DNA of 41,293 nt from Clostridia bacterium. GTDB taxonomy: Bacteria > Bacillota > Clostridia > Oscillospirales > Acutalibacteraceae. Shown here piece after piece: positions 31,564 to 40,151 of the stretch (its first letter is position 1; every line of letters begins with the position of its first letter). Made by a program: the position numbers and the translations under genes. The notes below the pieces were generated by a model, which made no database searches, had not been told where the DNA came from, and was given only the letters and a program-made list of their open reading frames with translations. The stretch covers positions 1 to 41,293 of the forward strand of contig JAFRHS010000027.1 of the NCBI GenBank assembly GCA_017433225.1, read 5' to 3'.

Positions 31564-31597
31564 AAAACTCCTTTCCCAAACGGGAAAGGAGTTTTTT
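31564..31597 (+). terminator. Terminator of the ABC operon
   Basis: AAACTCCTTTCCC pairs with GGGAAAGGAGTTT around AAAC, followed by a T-run. Confidence 0.93.
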
Positions 31598-31618
31598 TGT
31601 TTATGAAGAGAAGGAGAG

Positions 31619-31749
31619 CTGGTTCTCCGAAGGATCGGTCCGGCGTTTCCAAGTGAGTCTGCACAGCGCGTCAGCGCAGCGACGCGAACCAAAGGGCTGT
31701 GGGCTTCGGGGGGCGAGCCGGAGGAGAAGCCAGGTCGACTTCTCTCACT
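31619..31749. other. Gene-free structured stretch beyond mfd
   Basis: No gene is seen. Nested inverted repeats include CTGGTTCTCC (near 31620) with GGAGAAGCCAG (near 31721), AAGTGAG with CTCACTT, and GCGTC with GACGC around a GCGCAGC loop. It resembles the hairpin DNA at 1-250 and may form the 3' end of the mfd transcript. Confidence 0.4.
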
Positions 31750-34700
31750 TCATCTCCGCTTCCCGCTTGCTCGCCGCCATCAGCAGCAGGCAGGTCTTGA
31801 GGTCTTTGAGCGTGTCGGCGGAGTCCTGCTCCGCGACGACGGAGGTGTGCTCGACCTTGAAGGTGACGTACGGTTTGGCGCCGCCCGAGACCATGAGCCG
31901 GCCGCGGAATTCCTGCGACGCGCGGGCGACAGCCTTCATGTCGATGTCGTCCCACCAGAGGAGCAGCGCATCGCCCCGCTGGGTGATCTCGTAGATGCCG
32001 AGGAGCGCCGCCGTGTTCCGGAGCAGCGCCACTTCGATGAGGCCCTCCACCGCGGGCGGCGGGTCTCCGAAGCGGTCGATGAGTTCGTCCGTGACGTCCA
32101 TCGCGTCGTCGCTCGTGCGGATGTCGGCGATGCGCCGGTACATGGCGAGACGGTGCGGGATGCTCTCGATGTAGTCCTCCGGGATGTGGGCGTCGATCTG
32201 GATGTCGACGAGGCATTCACGCTTCGGGGTGTAGGCTGCTTTTGTGTGCTGAGTTCCGTTCAACGTTTCGCCGGTCGAAGTGTCAGAAACGTCCGTCAGC
32301 ATGCCGGCAGTTCCGTCGGCAGAACCCTCCGCGCCATTCAGCGCTTTCTGCTCTTCGATGGCCTCAGCGAGGATCTTCAGGTACATGTCGTAGCCGACCG
32401 CCTCCATGTGGCCGTGCTGCTGCGCGCCGAGGATGGAACCGGCGCCGCGGAGTTCGAGGTCGCGCATGGCGATCTTGAAGCCGGAGCCGAATTCGGTGTA
32501 TTCGCGGATGGCGGAGAGGCGCCGCTGCGCGATGTCCGTCAGCTCCTTGCCGCCGTAGAACGTGAAGTACGCGGAGGCGCGGCGGGAGGAGCGGCCGATG
32601 CGGCCGCGGATCTGGTGCAGCTGCGAGAGGCCGAAGCGGTCGGCGTTCTCGATGATGAGCGTGTTGACGTTCGGGATGTCGACGCCCGTCTCGATGATCG
32701 TCGTGCAGACGAGGATGTCGATCTCGCCTTCCATGAGGTCCCGCCAGACCGCGGACAGCTGCTCTTCGGACATCTTGCCGTGGGCGATGCCGATGCGCGC
32801 CTCCGGCACGAGTTCGCGCACCTTCGCGGCGCAGTGCGAGATGCCCTCGACATTGTTGTAAAGGTAGTAGACCTGGCCGCCGCGGCGCAGTTCCTTCTCG
32901 ATCGCCTGCGCGATGATGCCGGGGTCGTACTCGAGGACGAACGTCTGGACCGGGTGGCGGTCCTGCGGCGCCTCTTCGATGATCGACATGTCGCGGATGC
33001 CGCTCATCGCCATATTCAACGTCCGCGGGATGGGCGTGGCAGACAGCGTCAGCACGTCCACGTTCGGGAACTTCTGTTTGAGTTTCTCTTTCTGGGCCAC
33101 GCCGAACCGCTGTTCCTCGTCGACGATGAGGAGTCCGAGGTCCCGGAACTCGACGTCCTTCGAGATGAGCCGGTGCGTGCCGACGAGCACGTCGATGTTG
33201 CCCCGGCGGACGCGGTCGAGGATCTTCTTCTGCTGGGTGGGCGTGCGGAAGCGCGAGAGCATCTCGACTTCCACCGGGAAGCCCTCGAAGCGCTGCATGA
33301 TCGTGTTGTAGTGCTGGAACGCGAGGATGGTCGTCGGCACCAGGATGGCGCACTGTTTCCCGTCCGCGATGCATTTGAAGGCCGCGCGCAGCGCCACTTC
33401 GGTCTTGCCGAACCCTACATCGCCGCAGAGTAGGCGGTCCATGGGGTAGGCGCGCTCCATGTCCGATTTGATCTCATGGATGCAGCGGAGCTGGTCGTCG
33501 GTCTCGTCGTACTCGAACCGGCGCTCGAAGTCGGACTGCATGTCGATGTCCGGCGAGAACGCGTAGCCCGGAGACTTGAGCCGGGCAGCATAGAGCTCCG
33601 TGAGCTCCTTCGCCATGTCTTTGACGGCGGCCCGGACCTTGCTGCGGGATTTCTCCCACTCCTTGGAGCCGAGGCGATTCACCTTGACCCTGCTCGTATC
33701 GTCTTTGGGGCCGATGTATTTGGAGATGAGGTCCAGCTGCGTGACGGGGACGTAGAGCGCGTCGCCTTTGGCGTAGCGGATCTTCAGGTAGTCTTTGGTG
33801 ACGCCGGTGACCGTCATCTTCTCGATGCCGTCGAAGATGCCGATGCCGTGGAGCGAGTGGACGACGTAGTCGCCCTTGTGGAGCTCGTCGAGGCTGTGGA
33901 AGGCGTTCGCGGCATTGCGGTTGCGGATGTGTTTCCGCCGGTTCGTCGCGGCCTTGTTGCCCTGCGAGATGATGAGGAACTTCGATTCCCGGAACAGGAC
34001 ACCGGCACTGAAGTTGCCGGGCAGGACACAGATGGTCCCCTTCGGGAATTCGTTCGGGACGAGCGAGTAGTAGATCGCCTTGTAACCGGCGTCTTCGAGG
34101 TCGTTCGCCAGCTGCTTTGCAGCCTTGCCGGTGCCCGCCGCGACGACCGTGGTGTACTCCCGCACGCCGCTCGGGAAGCAGTCCTGTTCGAGCGACGAGA
34201 ACGTGCCGTTCCACTGGAGCGTCTGGCCGAGCGTGAGGCTGTAGAGCTCCTTCACCGGCAGGTCGAAACTGCCGCGGGCGAAGTTGTCCATGTAGATGAG
34301 GTCCGCGTGCTCGTAGTCCGAGACGAGGTCCTGATAGGGAATCATGAGGTCGCCGAGCGCCTTGACGTACTCGCCGGTCTCGAGGGCCGCTTTGAGGTCC
34401 TCCCGGTAAAGCTTCACGGCGCCGTTCACCCGCTCCTTGACGGTACCGCTCTCCGCGGCGATGAGCAGGTCGCCCTCCCGCAGGTAGCCGAGCGGCGTGC
34501 AGGCGTTCTCATAGTAAAGGTTCAGGTACTTGTCCGGGCAGAGGTCCCGGCCGGACCGGATGGCGTCGGCATCCTCCTGGAGTTTCGCCTTCGCCAGGTC
34601 CGCGTTCTTCGAACGCACCTTTTTGGCGATGGACCGGATCTGTTCCGCGACGGCTTCCGTGGAGTCCGCCTCGCCGTCGCCGGCGATGATCTCCGCCGAA

Positions 34701-35383
34701 GGCGTCAGGAGCACCTCGTCCACGAGGTCCGTGCGGCGCTGGGACTCGACTTCGAACTCCGCGATGGTGTCGATGGTGTCGCCCCAGAGCTCCATGCGCA
34801 GGGGCAGCTCCCGCTCCGGCGGGAAGAAGTCGACGATGCCGCCGCGGACCGAGAACTGACCGTGGCCTTCGACCTCGTCGGCCCGCTTGTAGCCGGCGGC
34901 GACGAATTTGCGTTTCAGCTCGTCGAGGGAGATGTCCTCCCCGACTTTGAGGTCGATCATGCGGGACGCGAGGACGTCCGGCGGGACGGTCTTCTGGACC
35001 GCGGCCTCGGCGGAGACGAGCAATACGTCGACCGTGCCGAGGACCCAGGCGGACAGGGCGCCGCAGCGCATCTGCTCATACTCCCGGGAACGGACCTGGT
35101 CCGTGAGGAACGTGAGGTCCTTGGCCGGCAGCACCGCCACCTTCGTGCCCATGGCCTCGAAGTCCTCCATCATGCGGGTGGCGGTGCCTTCGTCCGGCAC
35201 GAGCACCATGGCGCGCCGGTGTCCGCCGTTCCCGTTCAGCGACGAGAGCAGCGAATGGAGCAGGAAGACCTTGTGCATCCCGGTCGTGCCGAGGACGCCG
35301 AAGGGGAACCGGCCCGCCCGGACAGTGGACAGGATCTCTTTGTAGGTCTCATGTTGTGCGATGGCATTGGAAAAGCCGGACAT
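31745..35383 (-). CDS. mfd: Transcription-repair coupling factor
   Basis: Mfd removes RNA polymerase stalled at DNA lesions and recruits UvrA. The 1212 residues follow the family order: an N-terminal UvrB-like module (from GVLGTTGMHKVFLL), the RNA-polymerase-binding domain (DYVVHSLHGIGIF and the tract before DLIS), the RecG-like helicase with GDVGFGKTEVALRAAF and DEEQRFGVAQKEKL, and the C-terminal TRCF domain. It lacks nothing visible. The start follows GAGGTGA. It lies 108 bases downstream of pth; pth next to mfd is a common order in Bacillota. Confidence 0.97.
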   Translation of the reverse strand: MSGFSNAIAQHETYKEILSTVRAGRFPFGVLGTTGMHKVFLLHSLLSSLNGNGGHRRAMVLVPDEGTATRMMEDFEAMGTKVAVLPAKDLTFLTDQVRSREYEQMRCGALSAWVLGTVDVLLVSAEAAVQKTVPPDVLASRMIDLKVGEDISLDELKRKFVAAGYKRADEVEGHGQFSVRGGIVDFFPPERELPLRMELWGDTIDTIAEFEVESQRRTDLVDEVLLTPSAEIIAGDGEADSTEAVAEQIRSIAKKVRSKNADLAKAKLQEDADAIRSGRDLCPDKYLNLYYENACTPLGYLREGDLLIAAESGTVKERVNGAVKLYREDLKAALETGEYVKALGDLMIPYQDLVSDYEHADLIYMDNFARGSFDLPVKELYSLTLGQTLQWNGTFSSLEQDCFPSGVREYTTVVAAGTGKAAKQLANDLEDAGYKAIYYSLVPNEFPKGTICVLPGNFSAGVLFRESKFLIISQGNKAATNRRKHIRNRNAANAFHSLDELHKGDYVVHSLHGIGIFDGIEKMTVTGVTKDYLKIRYAKGDALYVPVTQLDLISKYIGPKDDTSRVKVNRLGSKEWEKSRSKVRAAVKDMAKELTELYAARLKSPGYAFSPDIDMQSDFERRFEYDETDDQLRCIHEIKSDMERAYPMDRLLCGDVGFGKTEVALRAAFKCIADGKQCAILVPTTILAFQHYNTIMQRFEGFPVEVEMLSRFRTPTQQKKILDRVRRGNIDVLVGTHRLISKDVEFRDLGLLIVDEEQRFGVAQKEKLKQKFPNVDVLTLSATPIPRTLNMAMSGIRDMSIIEEAPQDRHPVQTFVLEYDPGIIAQAIEKELRRGGQVYYLYNNVEGISHCAAKVRELVPEARIGIAHGKMSEEQLSAVWRDLMEGEIDILVCTTIIETGVDIPNVNTLIIENADRFGLSQLHQIRGRIGRSSRRASAYFTFYGGKELTDIAQRRLSAIREYTEFGSGFKIAMRDLELRGAGSILGAQQHGHMEAVGYDMYLKILAEAIEEQKALNGAEGSADGTAGMLTDVSDTSTGETLNGTQHTKAAYTPKRECLVDIQIDAHIPEDYIESIPHRLAMYRRIADIRTSDDAMDVTDELIDRFGDPPPAVEGLIEVALLRNTAALLGIYEITQRGDALLLWWDDIDMKAVARASQEFRGRLMVSGGAKPYVTFKVEHTSVVAEQDSADTLKDLKTCLLLMAASKREAEMK

Positions 35384-35410
35384 AGGTCACCTCATGAAAA
35401 GTGGGATATA

Positions 35411-35482
35411 ACAGGTAGTGCCCCCAACCCGCTGAGGGGTGGGGGTCCTGTATGCACAGAACGGGTCGCCCGTTCTTTTTTG
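35411..35482 (+). terminator. Two hairpins between pth and mfd, the second a plus-strand terminator
   Basis: ACAGG/CCTGT encloses CCCCCA-A-CCC / GGG-G-TGGGGG (35411-35451). AGAACGGG/CCCGTTCT (35458-35476) is followed by a T-run on the plus strand only. No plus-strand gene is seen that would end here. Confidence 0.6.
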
Positions 35483-35491
35483 GTTGAATCG

Positions 35492-36088
35492 TCAGTTGAA
35501 GAGGTTCATCGCCTCATTGACATCGCCCGCAATGATGAGTTCCGCCGCCTTCGCCGCGTTCTTCAGCGCCTTGTCGATGTCTTCCTGCTCGGACTTCGGG
35601 AACTTGCCGAGGACATAGTCCGCAAGGTCCATGTCCGGGTGGGTCTTCCCGCCGATGCCGAGCCGGATGCGCGGGAAGTTGTCCGTGCCCATGCATTCGA
35701 TGATGGACTTGAGACCGTTGTGGCCGCCCGCTCCGCCCTTGCGGCGGATGCGCATCTTGCCGGGCGCCAGGTTGATGTCGTCCGAGATGACGATGACGTT
35801 CCCGGTGGGGATCTTGTAAAAGGCCCGGGCTTCCTCGATGGCCTCACCGCTGTTGTTCATGTACGTGGTGGGCTTCATGAGGAGGACCTTTTCCCCGTTC
35901 AGGACGCACTGTCCGGTGAGGGCATGGAACTTCATGCGCTCGACCGAGACGCCCTGCTCCTTCGCCAGTTCGTCCAGCGCGAGCCAGCCGATGTTGTGGC
36001 GGGTGTTCTCATATTTGGAGCCCGGGTTTCCGAGCCCCGCGATAATATACATGGGTCGGTTTCCTTTGAATCTGTCGAAAAAACTCAT
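35492..36088 (-). CDS. pth: Peptidyl-tRNA hydrolase
   Basis: This enzyme recycles peptidyl-tRNA dropped by ribosomes. The 198 residues carry the family core: IAGLGNPGSKYENTRHNIGW with the catalytic histidine, KPTTYMNNSGEA, DDINLAPGKMRIR and GGAGGHNGLKSI. The chosen start adds a 12-residue tail (MSFFDRFKGNRP), supported by GGAGG at seven bases and ATGA overlap with the upstream gene. An internal ATG at the usual Pth start also has a fair ribosome site (AAAGGAAA), so both are possible. Confidence 0.95.
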   Translation of the reverse strand: MSFFDRFKGNRPMYIIAGLGNPGSKYENTRHNIGWLALDELAKEQGVSVERMKFHALTGQCVLNGEKVLLMKPTTYMNNSGEAIEEARAFYKIPTGNVIVISDDINLAPGKMRIRRKGGAGGHNGLKSIIECMGTDNFPRIRLGIGGKTHPDMDLADYVLGKFPKSEQEDIDKALKNAAKAAELIIAGDVNEAMNLFN

Positions 36089-36837
36089 TTCACAGCCTCC
36101 GGGAAGTTCCGGGCGGCGATGTCGTTCAGGGCCTGCAGCTGTTCCCGGTCGTTCGCGCCGAGGACCACGTCCGCGTTCTCCGTGACAAAGACACCGGCGT
36201 TCTTCCCTTCCTGTTTCAGGATGTAGATGGTGTCGGTGAGATAGTATTCTCCGGCGGCGTTGTCCGTCGTCAGTTTGCCGAGGGACGAAATGAGGTCTTC
36301 TCTGCGGAACCAGTAGGCGCCGGAGTTGACGTTCCGGATCGCCTTTTCCTCTTCGGTGGCGTCCTTCTGCTCGACGATACGTTCAAAGCTACCGTCGGCG
36401 CCCTGGACGATGCGTCCGTAGCCGAAGGGCTCGTCGAGGCGGGCCGAGATGACGGTGACCGCGTTGCCGTTCGCCTCATGGAGCGCGAGGCTCTCCGCGA
36501 TGGTGGCGGCATCCATGAAGGGCGCGTCGCCGTTCAGGATGAGGACGTTGTCCGCGTCGGAGGCGCTCAGATAGTCGAGCGCCATCATGACGGCGTGGCC
36601 GGTGCCGAGGCGCTCTCTCTGCCAGCAGATGGCGGAGCGGTCTCCGCAGTGGTCGACGAGCTGTTCACCGTAGGCGCCGACGACCAGGATGGTGTCTTTG
36701 ACCCCGCTGGCTTCCGCCGCGTCGAGGACCCAGTCGATCATCGGCCGGGACAGGACTTCCATCATGGGTTTCGGTTTATTGGCTTTCATGCGTTTTCCTT
36801 CGCCGGCGGCGAGGATGACGGCACAATTCTTAGACAT
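36085..36837 (-). CDS. Single-domain GlmU-like nucleotidyltransferase
   Basis: The 250 residues match only the uridyltransferase half of GlmU: the loop LAAGEGKRMKANKPKPM, QRERLGTGHAVMMAL, LNGDAPFM, and the terminal linker ADVVLGANDREQLQALNDIA. The left-handed beta-helix acetyltransferase half, about 200 residues, is absent, and the stop overlaps the pth start cleanly, so this is not a frameshift. It should make UDP-GlcNAc or a related UDP-sugar from a sugar 1-phosphate, with acetylation done elsewhere. It lies three bases after the zinc-ribbon gene in one operon. The start follows GGAGG. Confidence 0.87.
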   Translation of the reverse strand: MSKNCAVILAAGEGKRMKANKPKPMMEVLSRPMIDWVLDAAEASGVKDTILVVGAYGEQLVDHCGDRSAICWQRERLGTGHAVMMALDYLSASDADNVLILNGDAPFMDAATIAESLALHEANGNAVTVISARLDEPFGYGRIVQGADGSFERIVEQKDATEEEKAIRNVNSGAYWFRREDLISSLGKLTTDNAAGEYYLTDTIYILKQEGKNAGVFVTENADVVLGANDREQLQALNDIAARNFPEAVK

Positions 36838-36840
36838 GGA

Positions 36841-37920
36841 TCATTTCCTCCAGAGAGCGATGAGTACTTCCTGTGCGTTCTTCGCGGCTTTGGTGGCCGC
36901 CTCAGCCGCCTTTGTGGTGGCCTCCGCGACCTCCTGCTGTCCGTAGCCTCTCTGCATGCCGATGCTGACGATGAGGTTCAGGAGCGTGTACAGGATGGCG
37001 GCAAAGAGGACGGCCGCGATGACGCTGGTGCCGCCTCTTCGTTTGAGGAACAGCGCGCGCTCGTCGACGTTCTCGATGGTCTTGGCTTTGGTCAGGAGCT
37101 GTTCACAGCGGCGTTTGTAGATCGTGTTCGCGAACATGCCCATGAGCAGGTGGATCGCCATGATGATGTAGTGGTTGATCTGCAGGGCGACCGGGGGCTG
37201 CGGCATCTTTTCCATGAGCGCTGCCATGGCCTCTTCGGCGGCCTCCTGGTCGGAGGCGTCGGTCAGGACGTACTGGCGCGCCAGCGAAACGCCTTCACTG
37301 TAGTACTCGACGACGCTGTCGAGGGCGATCAGCGGGACGATGAACTGGAGGATGACAAGGATGATGGCAAGGCCGTACATCCGGCGGTATGCGCTCCAGA
37401 GGGTCGGGGCGATGAACGCCGCGAAGTTCCCGACGAAGTTCCGCTTGGTGCGGTCCATGATGAAGAACTTCGGGATATACTTGTTCTTGTTCTTCTGGAT
37501 GAGGTCGCCGTACTCCCGGACCCGGAAGTCACCGAGCATCTCGTCCGGCCCGATGACCCGCATGGTGGGTTTCATCTCGCCGTGGTCTCCGGTCGTGTAG
37601 GAGGCGTAGTTGCCGTATTCGTTGTCGAAGGGCATGCCGTCGGGACGCGTATCCCGGCCGCCCTGGCCGGCGCCGAAGGTCTGCGCTCTCTTGCGGGCAG
37701 CCTCCTCTTCCCGGGCCTTCTGTTCCGCCTCTTCCCGCTCCTTGCTGTAGGGGATCTCCCAGACGAAGCCGGAGGCGTGCTTGTTTTCGTAGAGACAGTG
37801 GCCGTTCTGCTTCCAGCAGGCGCGGTGGGCAGGGGTGCCGCATTCGGGGCAGACCACCACGTCGTCGCCTTCTTCAAAAGGCTTCAGGCAGTAGGGACAC
37901 TGGACATATTTCAGATCCAT
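36841..37920 (-). CDS. RING-like zinc-finger membrane protein
   Basis: The 359 residues open with a zinc-binding module of the prokaryotic RING finger type: C8, C11, C24, C27, H31, C34 and C42 in the segment CPYCLKPFEEGDD to CWKQNGHC. A charged, Arg/Glu-rich linker follows (about 55-85). Then come three or four membrane helices (about 170-195, 245-265 and 300-325) and an alanine-rich tail. The start MDLKYVQ follows AAAGGAAC. It is first in an operon with the GlmU-like gene and pth. The function is unknown; partners of such modules in bacteria are often membrane or stress systems. Confidence 0.75.
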   Translation of the reverse strand: MDLKYVQCPYCLKPFEEGDDVVVCPECGTPAHRACWKQNGHCLYENKHASGFVWEIPYSKEREEAEQKAREEEAARKRAQTFGAGQGGRDTRPDGMPFDNEYGNYASYTTGDHGEMKPTMRVIGPDEMLGDFRVREYGDLIQKNKNKYIPKFFIMDRTKRNFVGNFAAFIAPTLWSAYRRMYGLAIILVILQFIVPLIALDSVVEYYSEGVSLARQYVLTDASDQEAAEEAMAALMEKMPQPPVALQINHYIIMAIHLLMGMFANTIYKRRCEQLLTKAKTIENVDERALFLKRRGGTSVIAAVLFAAILYTLLNLIVSIGMQRGYGQQEVAEATTKAAEAATKAAKNAQEVLIALWRK

Positions 37921-37953
37921 AGAAACTGTTCCTTTCTGTGGTAAATCGCCGAC

Positions 37954-37982
37954 ATTATACCGCAAACGAAAATTCTTTACAA
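37954..37982 (-). promoter_or_regulatory. Promoter of the zinc-finger/glmU-like/pth operon
   Basis: On the minus strand TTGTAA (37977-37982) and TATAAT (37954-37959) are 17 bases apart. The -35 shares bases with the -35 of the divergent prfB promoter. CGGCGATTTACC follows the -10. Confidence 0.7.
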
Positions 37983-38004
37983 CATTTAAAGGTTCTTATA
38001 TAAT
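37976..38004 (+). promoter_or_regulatory. Promoter of prfB
   Basis: TTTACA at 37976-37981 and TATAAT at 37999-38004 are 17 bases apart, 47 bases before the start codon. Confidence 0.75.
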
Positions 38005-38051
38005 ATCTAAAGTTTCTAAACGAAGACCAAATGTCAAAGGAAGGTATTTCC

Positions 38052-39176
38052 ATGCTGCAATACGAAGAACTGCGCCTCGCCGTTCTCGAGAACGAAAAAC
38101 CGCTGCAGGAGCTGCGCGAAGCCCTCGGCCTCGACACCATGAAGGAAGAGGTCGCGAAGCTCGAAGCGGAAGCCGCGAAGGACGGGTTCTGGGACGACGT
38201 CGAGAACTCCCAGAAGGTCCTGAAAGAGACCAGCCGGCTGAAGGCGAAGATCGCAAAATATGAAAAACTCGAAAGCCTCTACGAAGACACGCTCGTCATG
38301 ATCGAGCTCGCCGACGAAGAGGAAGACGAGTCTCTCTACGACGAGTGCAAGGAGAGCGCCGACCAGGTCAAGTCCGAACTGGAGGCCATGACCCTCTCCA
38401 CCCTGCTCTCCGGCGAATACGACGAGAGCAACGCGCTCCTCACGTTCCACGCGGGCGCCGGCGGAACGGAAGCTCAGGACTGGGCCTCCATGCTGTTCCG
38501 CATGTACAACCGCTGGGGTGAGCGCCACGGCTTCAAGGTCAAGACTCTCGACTACCTCGACGGCGACGAAGCGGGCCTCAAGTCCGCCACTATCCTCATC
38601 GAGGGCGAGAACGCTTACGGATACATGAAGAGTGAGGCCGGGGTACATCGCCTCGTCCGTGTCTCCCCCTTCGACTCCCAGGGACGTCGTCACACGTCCT
38701 TCGCGTCCGTCGAAGTCATGCCCGAGATCGACGACAGCATCGAAGTCGACCTGCGTCCGGAAGACATCGAGATGGAAGTGTACCGCGCATCCGGCGCCGG
38801 CGGCCAGAAGGTCAACAAGACGTCCTCCGCCGTCCGTCTCATCCACAAGCCCACGGGCATCGTGGTCAGCTGCCAGGTCGAACGGTCACAGCACCAGAAC
38901 CGCGAAGTCTGTATGCGCATGCTGAAGTCCAAGCTCATCGAGATCAAAGAGCGTGAGCACCTCGACAAGATCGAGGACATCAAGGGCGACCAGCTGCAGA
39001 TCGCCTGGGGTTCCCAGATCCGTTCCTACGTCTTCATGCCGTACACCCTCGCGAAGGACACCCGTACCGGCTACGAGATGGGCAACATCAACGCGGTCAT
39101 GGACGGCGACATCGACGGCTTCATCAACGCCTACCTCAAGATGAAATCCCTCGAAGCGATGGAGAAGGGCGAGTAA
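38052..39176 (+). CDS. prfB: Peptide chain release factor 2
   Basis: RF2 ends translation at UGA and UAA. The 374 residues include the SPF codon-recognition motif in [16 protein letters not shown] and the catalytic GGQ in [18 protein letters not shown]. The gene reads as one frame from MLQYEELR to the end: the usual in-frame UGA near codon 25 with its CUUUGA shift site is absent, so no programmed frameshift controls it. The start follows GGAAGG; an in-frame ATG seven codons upstream lies too close to the promoter. It is a single-gene unit divergent from the zinc-finger operon. Confidence 0.97.
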   Translation: MLQYEELRLAVLENEKPLQELREALGLDTMKEEVAKLEAEAAKDGFWDDVENSQKVLKETSRLKAKIAKYEKLESLYEDTLVMIELADEEEDESLYDECKESADQVKSELEAMTLSTLLSGEYDESNALLTFHAGAGGTEAQDWASMLFRMYNRWGERHGFKVKTLDYLDGDEAGLKSATILIEGENAYGYMKSEAGVHRLVRVSPFDSQGRRHTSFASVEVMPEIDDSIEVDLRPEDIEMEVYRASGAGGQKVNKTSSAVRLIHKPTGIVVSCQVERSQHQNREVCMRMLKSKLIEIKEREHLDKIEDIKGDQLQIAWGSQIRSYVFMPYTLAKDTRTGYEMGNINAVMDGDIDGFINAYLKMKSLEAMEKGE

Positions 39177-39213
39177 GTCCCGAACGGGCGCCTGCTTTAT
39201 ATAATATTCTTTA

Positions 39214-39242
39214 TTGACATTCAAAAATCCACTTGTTATAAT
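39214..39242 (+). promoter_or_regulatory. Consensus promoter of the rpsF-ssb-rpsR operon
   Basis: TTGACA at 39214-39219, 17 bases, TATAAT at 39237-39242 with TGT just before (extended -10). Both hexamers are perfect, as expected for a ribosomal protein operon. Confidence 0.92.
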
Positions 39243-39246
39243 TATT

Positions 39247-39273
39247 GCCCGCGTGAAGAGTTTTCACGCGGGC
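39247..39273 (+). promoter_or_regulatory. 5'-terminal hairpin of the rpsF leader
   Basis: GCCCGCGTGAA and TTCACGCGGGC form an 11-base stem beginning at the predicted transcription start. No T-run follows, so it is more likely an mRNA-stabilising or regulatory structure than a terminator. Confidence 0.7.
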
Positions 39274-39292
39274 TTACCTATGTAAGACAATC

Positions 39293-39318
39293 CTTGCTCC
39301 GGACGAAGCAAGATCCGG
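39293..39318 (+). promoter_or_regulatory. Candidate S6:S18-binding leader pseudoknot
   Basis: CTTGC (39293-39297) pairs with GCAAG (39308-39312). The loop holds CCGGA, which can pair with the downstream TCCGG (39314-39318) as an H-type pseudoknot, 30 bases before rpsF. Autoregulatory S6:S18 leaders with CCG-containing structured loops are known in rpsF operons; this match is by eye. Confidence 0.5.
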
Positions 39319-39347
39319 GGCCACAAGACCAAAAGGAGGTGCAACTA

Positions 39348-39632
39348 ATGGCTACCAAGAACTATGAAATCATGATGGTTTTCTCCGTCAAAGATGGTGA
39401 AGAGGCTGCGAAGGCTCTTCAGGAGAGATTCCAGGGTCTCATCGAGCAGAACGGTACATTAGGCGAAGTTGACGAATGGGGCAAGCGCGCTCTTGCTTAT
39501 CCGATCAATGACGAGCCGGAAGGCTACTATGTCGTCGTCAAGTACTCTGCCGAACCGACGTTCCCGATGGAGCTTGAGCGTCGTCTCAAGATCACCGAAG
39601 GCGTTCTGAGATTCCTCAACATCGCCGAGTAA
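39348..39632 (+). CDS. rpsF: 30S ribosomal protein S6
   Basis: S6 binds 16S rRNA as a partner of S18 in the platform of the small subunit. The 94 residues have the family's YEIMMVF opening, WGKRALAYPINDEPEGYYVVVKY in the middle and the GVLRFLNI end. The start MATKNYE follows AAAGGAGGTG; an upstream in-frame ATG lies within the structured leader and is not used. It is the first gene of rpsF-ssb-rpsR, 15 bases before ssb. Confidence 0.97.
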   Translation: MATKNYEIMMVFSVKDGEEAAKALQERFQGLIEQNGTLGEVDEWGKRALAYPINDEPEGYYVVVKYSAEPTFPMELERRLKITEGVLRFLNIAE

Positions 39633-39647
39633 GGAGGTCGAACAGCA

Positions 39648-40118
39648 ATGCTTAACTGTGCAGTCATCATGGGCCGCCTCACTGCGGACCCGGAACTTCG
39701 CACGACCGGCAACGGCATCAGCGTCACCAGCTTTTCCGTCGCAGTCGACCGCAATTACCAGAGGGCTGGCCAGGAGAGACAGACCGACTTCATCAACGTC
39801 GTCGCCTGGAGACAGACCGCCGAATTCGTCAGCCGTTATTTCCGCAAAGGTCAGATGATCGCAGTCCAGGGTTCCATCCAGACCCGGAACTACGAAGACC
39901 GCAACGGCAACAAACGGACCGCTGTCGAGATCGTCGCGGACAATGTCAGCTTCTGTGGCTCCAAGGCTGAGACCGGCGCTTCCGCCGCTCCTGCCGGCTA
40001 CAATGTCGCTCCCCAGACCGCTCCTGCAGCACCCGCTGCTCCGCAGGCCCAGTCCTTCTCCACTGCTAGTGCAGACGATTTCTCATCCGTCGAAATGGAT
40101 GACGAACTCCCCTTCTAA
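39648..40118 (+). CDS. ssb: Single-stranded DNA-binding protein
   Basis: SSB coats single-stranded DNA in replication and repair and recruits partners through its tail. The 156 residues have the OB fold (MLNCAVIMGRLTADPELR, FINVVAWRQTAEFVSRYFRKGQ, VQGSIQTRNYEDRNG) in the first 105 residues, a flexible Ala/Pro/Gln-rich linker, and the acidic interaction tip DDELPF. The start follows AAGGAGG. The position between rpsF and rpsR is the standard order in Bacillota. Confidence 0.97.
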   Translation: MLNCAVIMGRLTADPELRTTGNGISVTSFSVAVDRNYQRAGQERQTDFINVVAWRQTAEFVSRYFRKGQMIAVQGSIQTRNYEDRNGNKRTAVEIVADNVSFCGSKAETGASAAPAGYNVAPQTAPAAPAAPQAQSFSTASADDFSSVEMDDELPF

Positions 40119-40151
40119 GGAGAGCATCTTAACAAGGAGGTAAACACCATC

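Noticed and set aside
38052-38180. Programmed +1 frameshift in prfB
   Set aside because: No in-frame UGA and no CUUUGA-type shift site is present; the gene is continuous.
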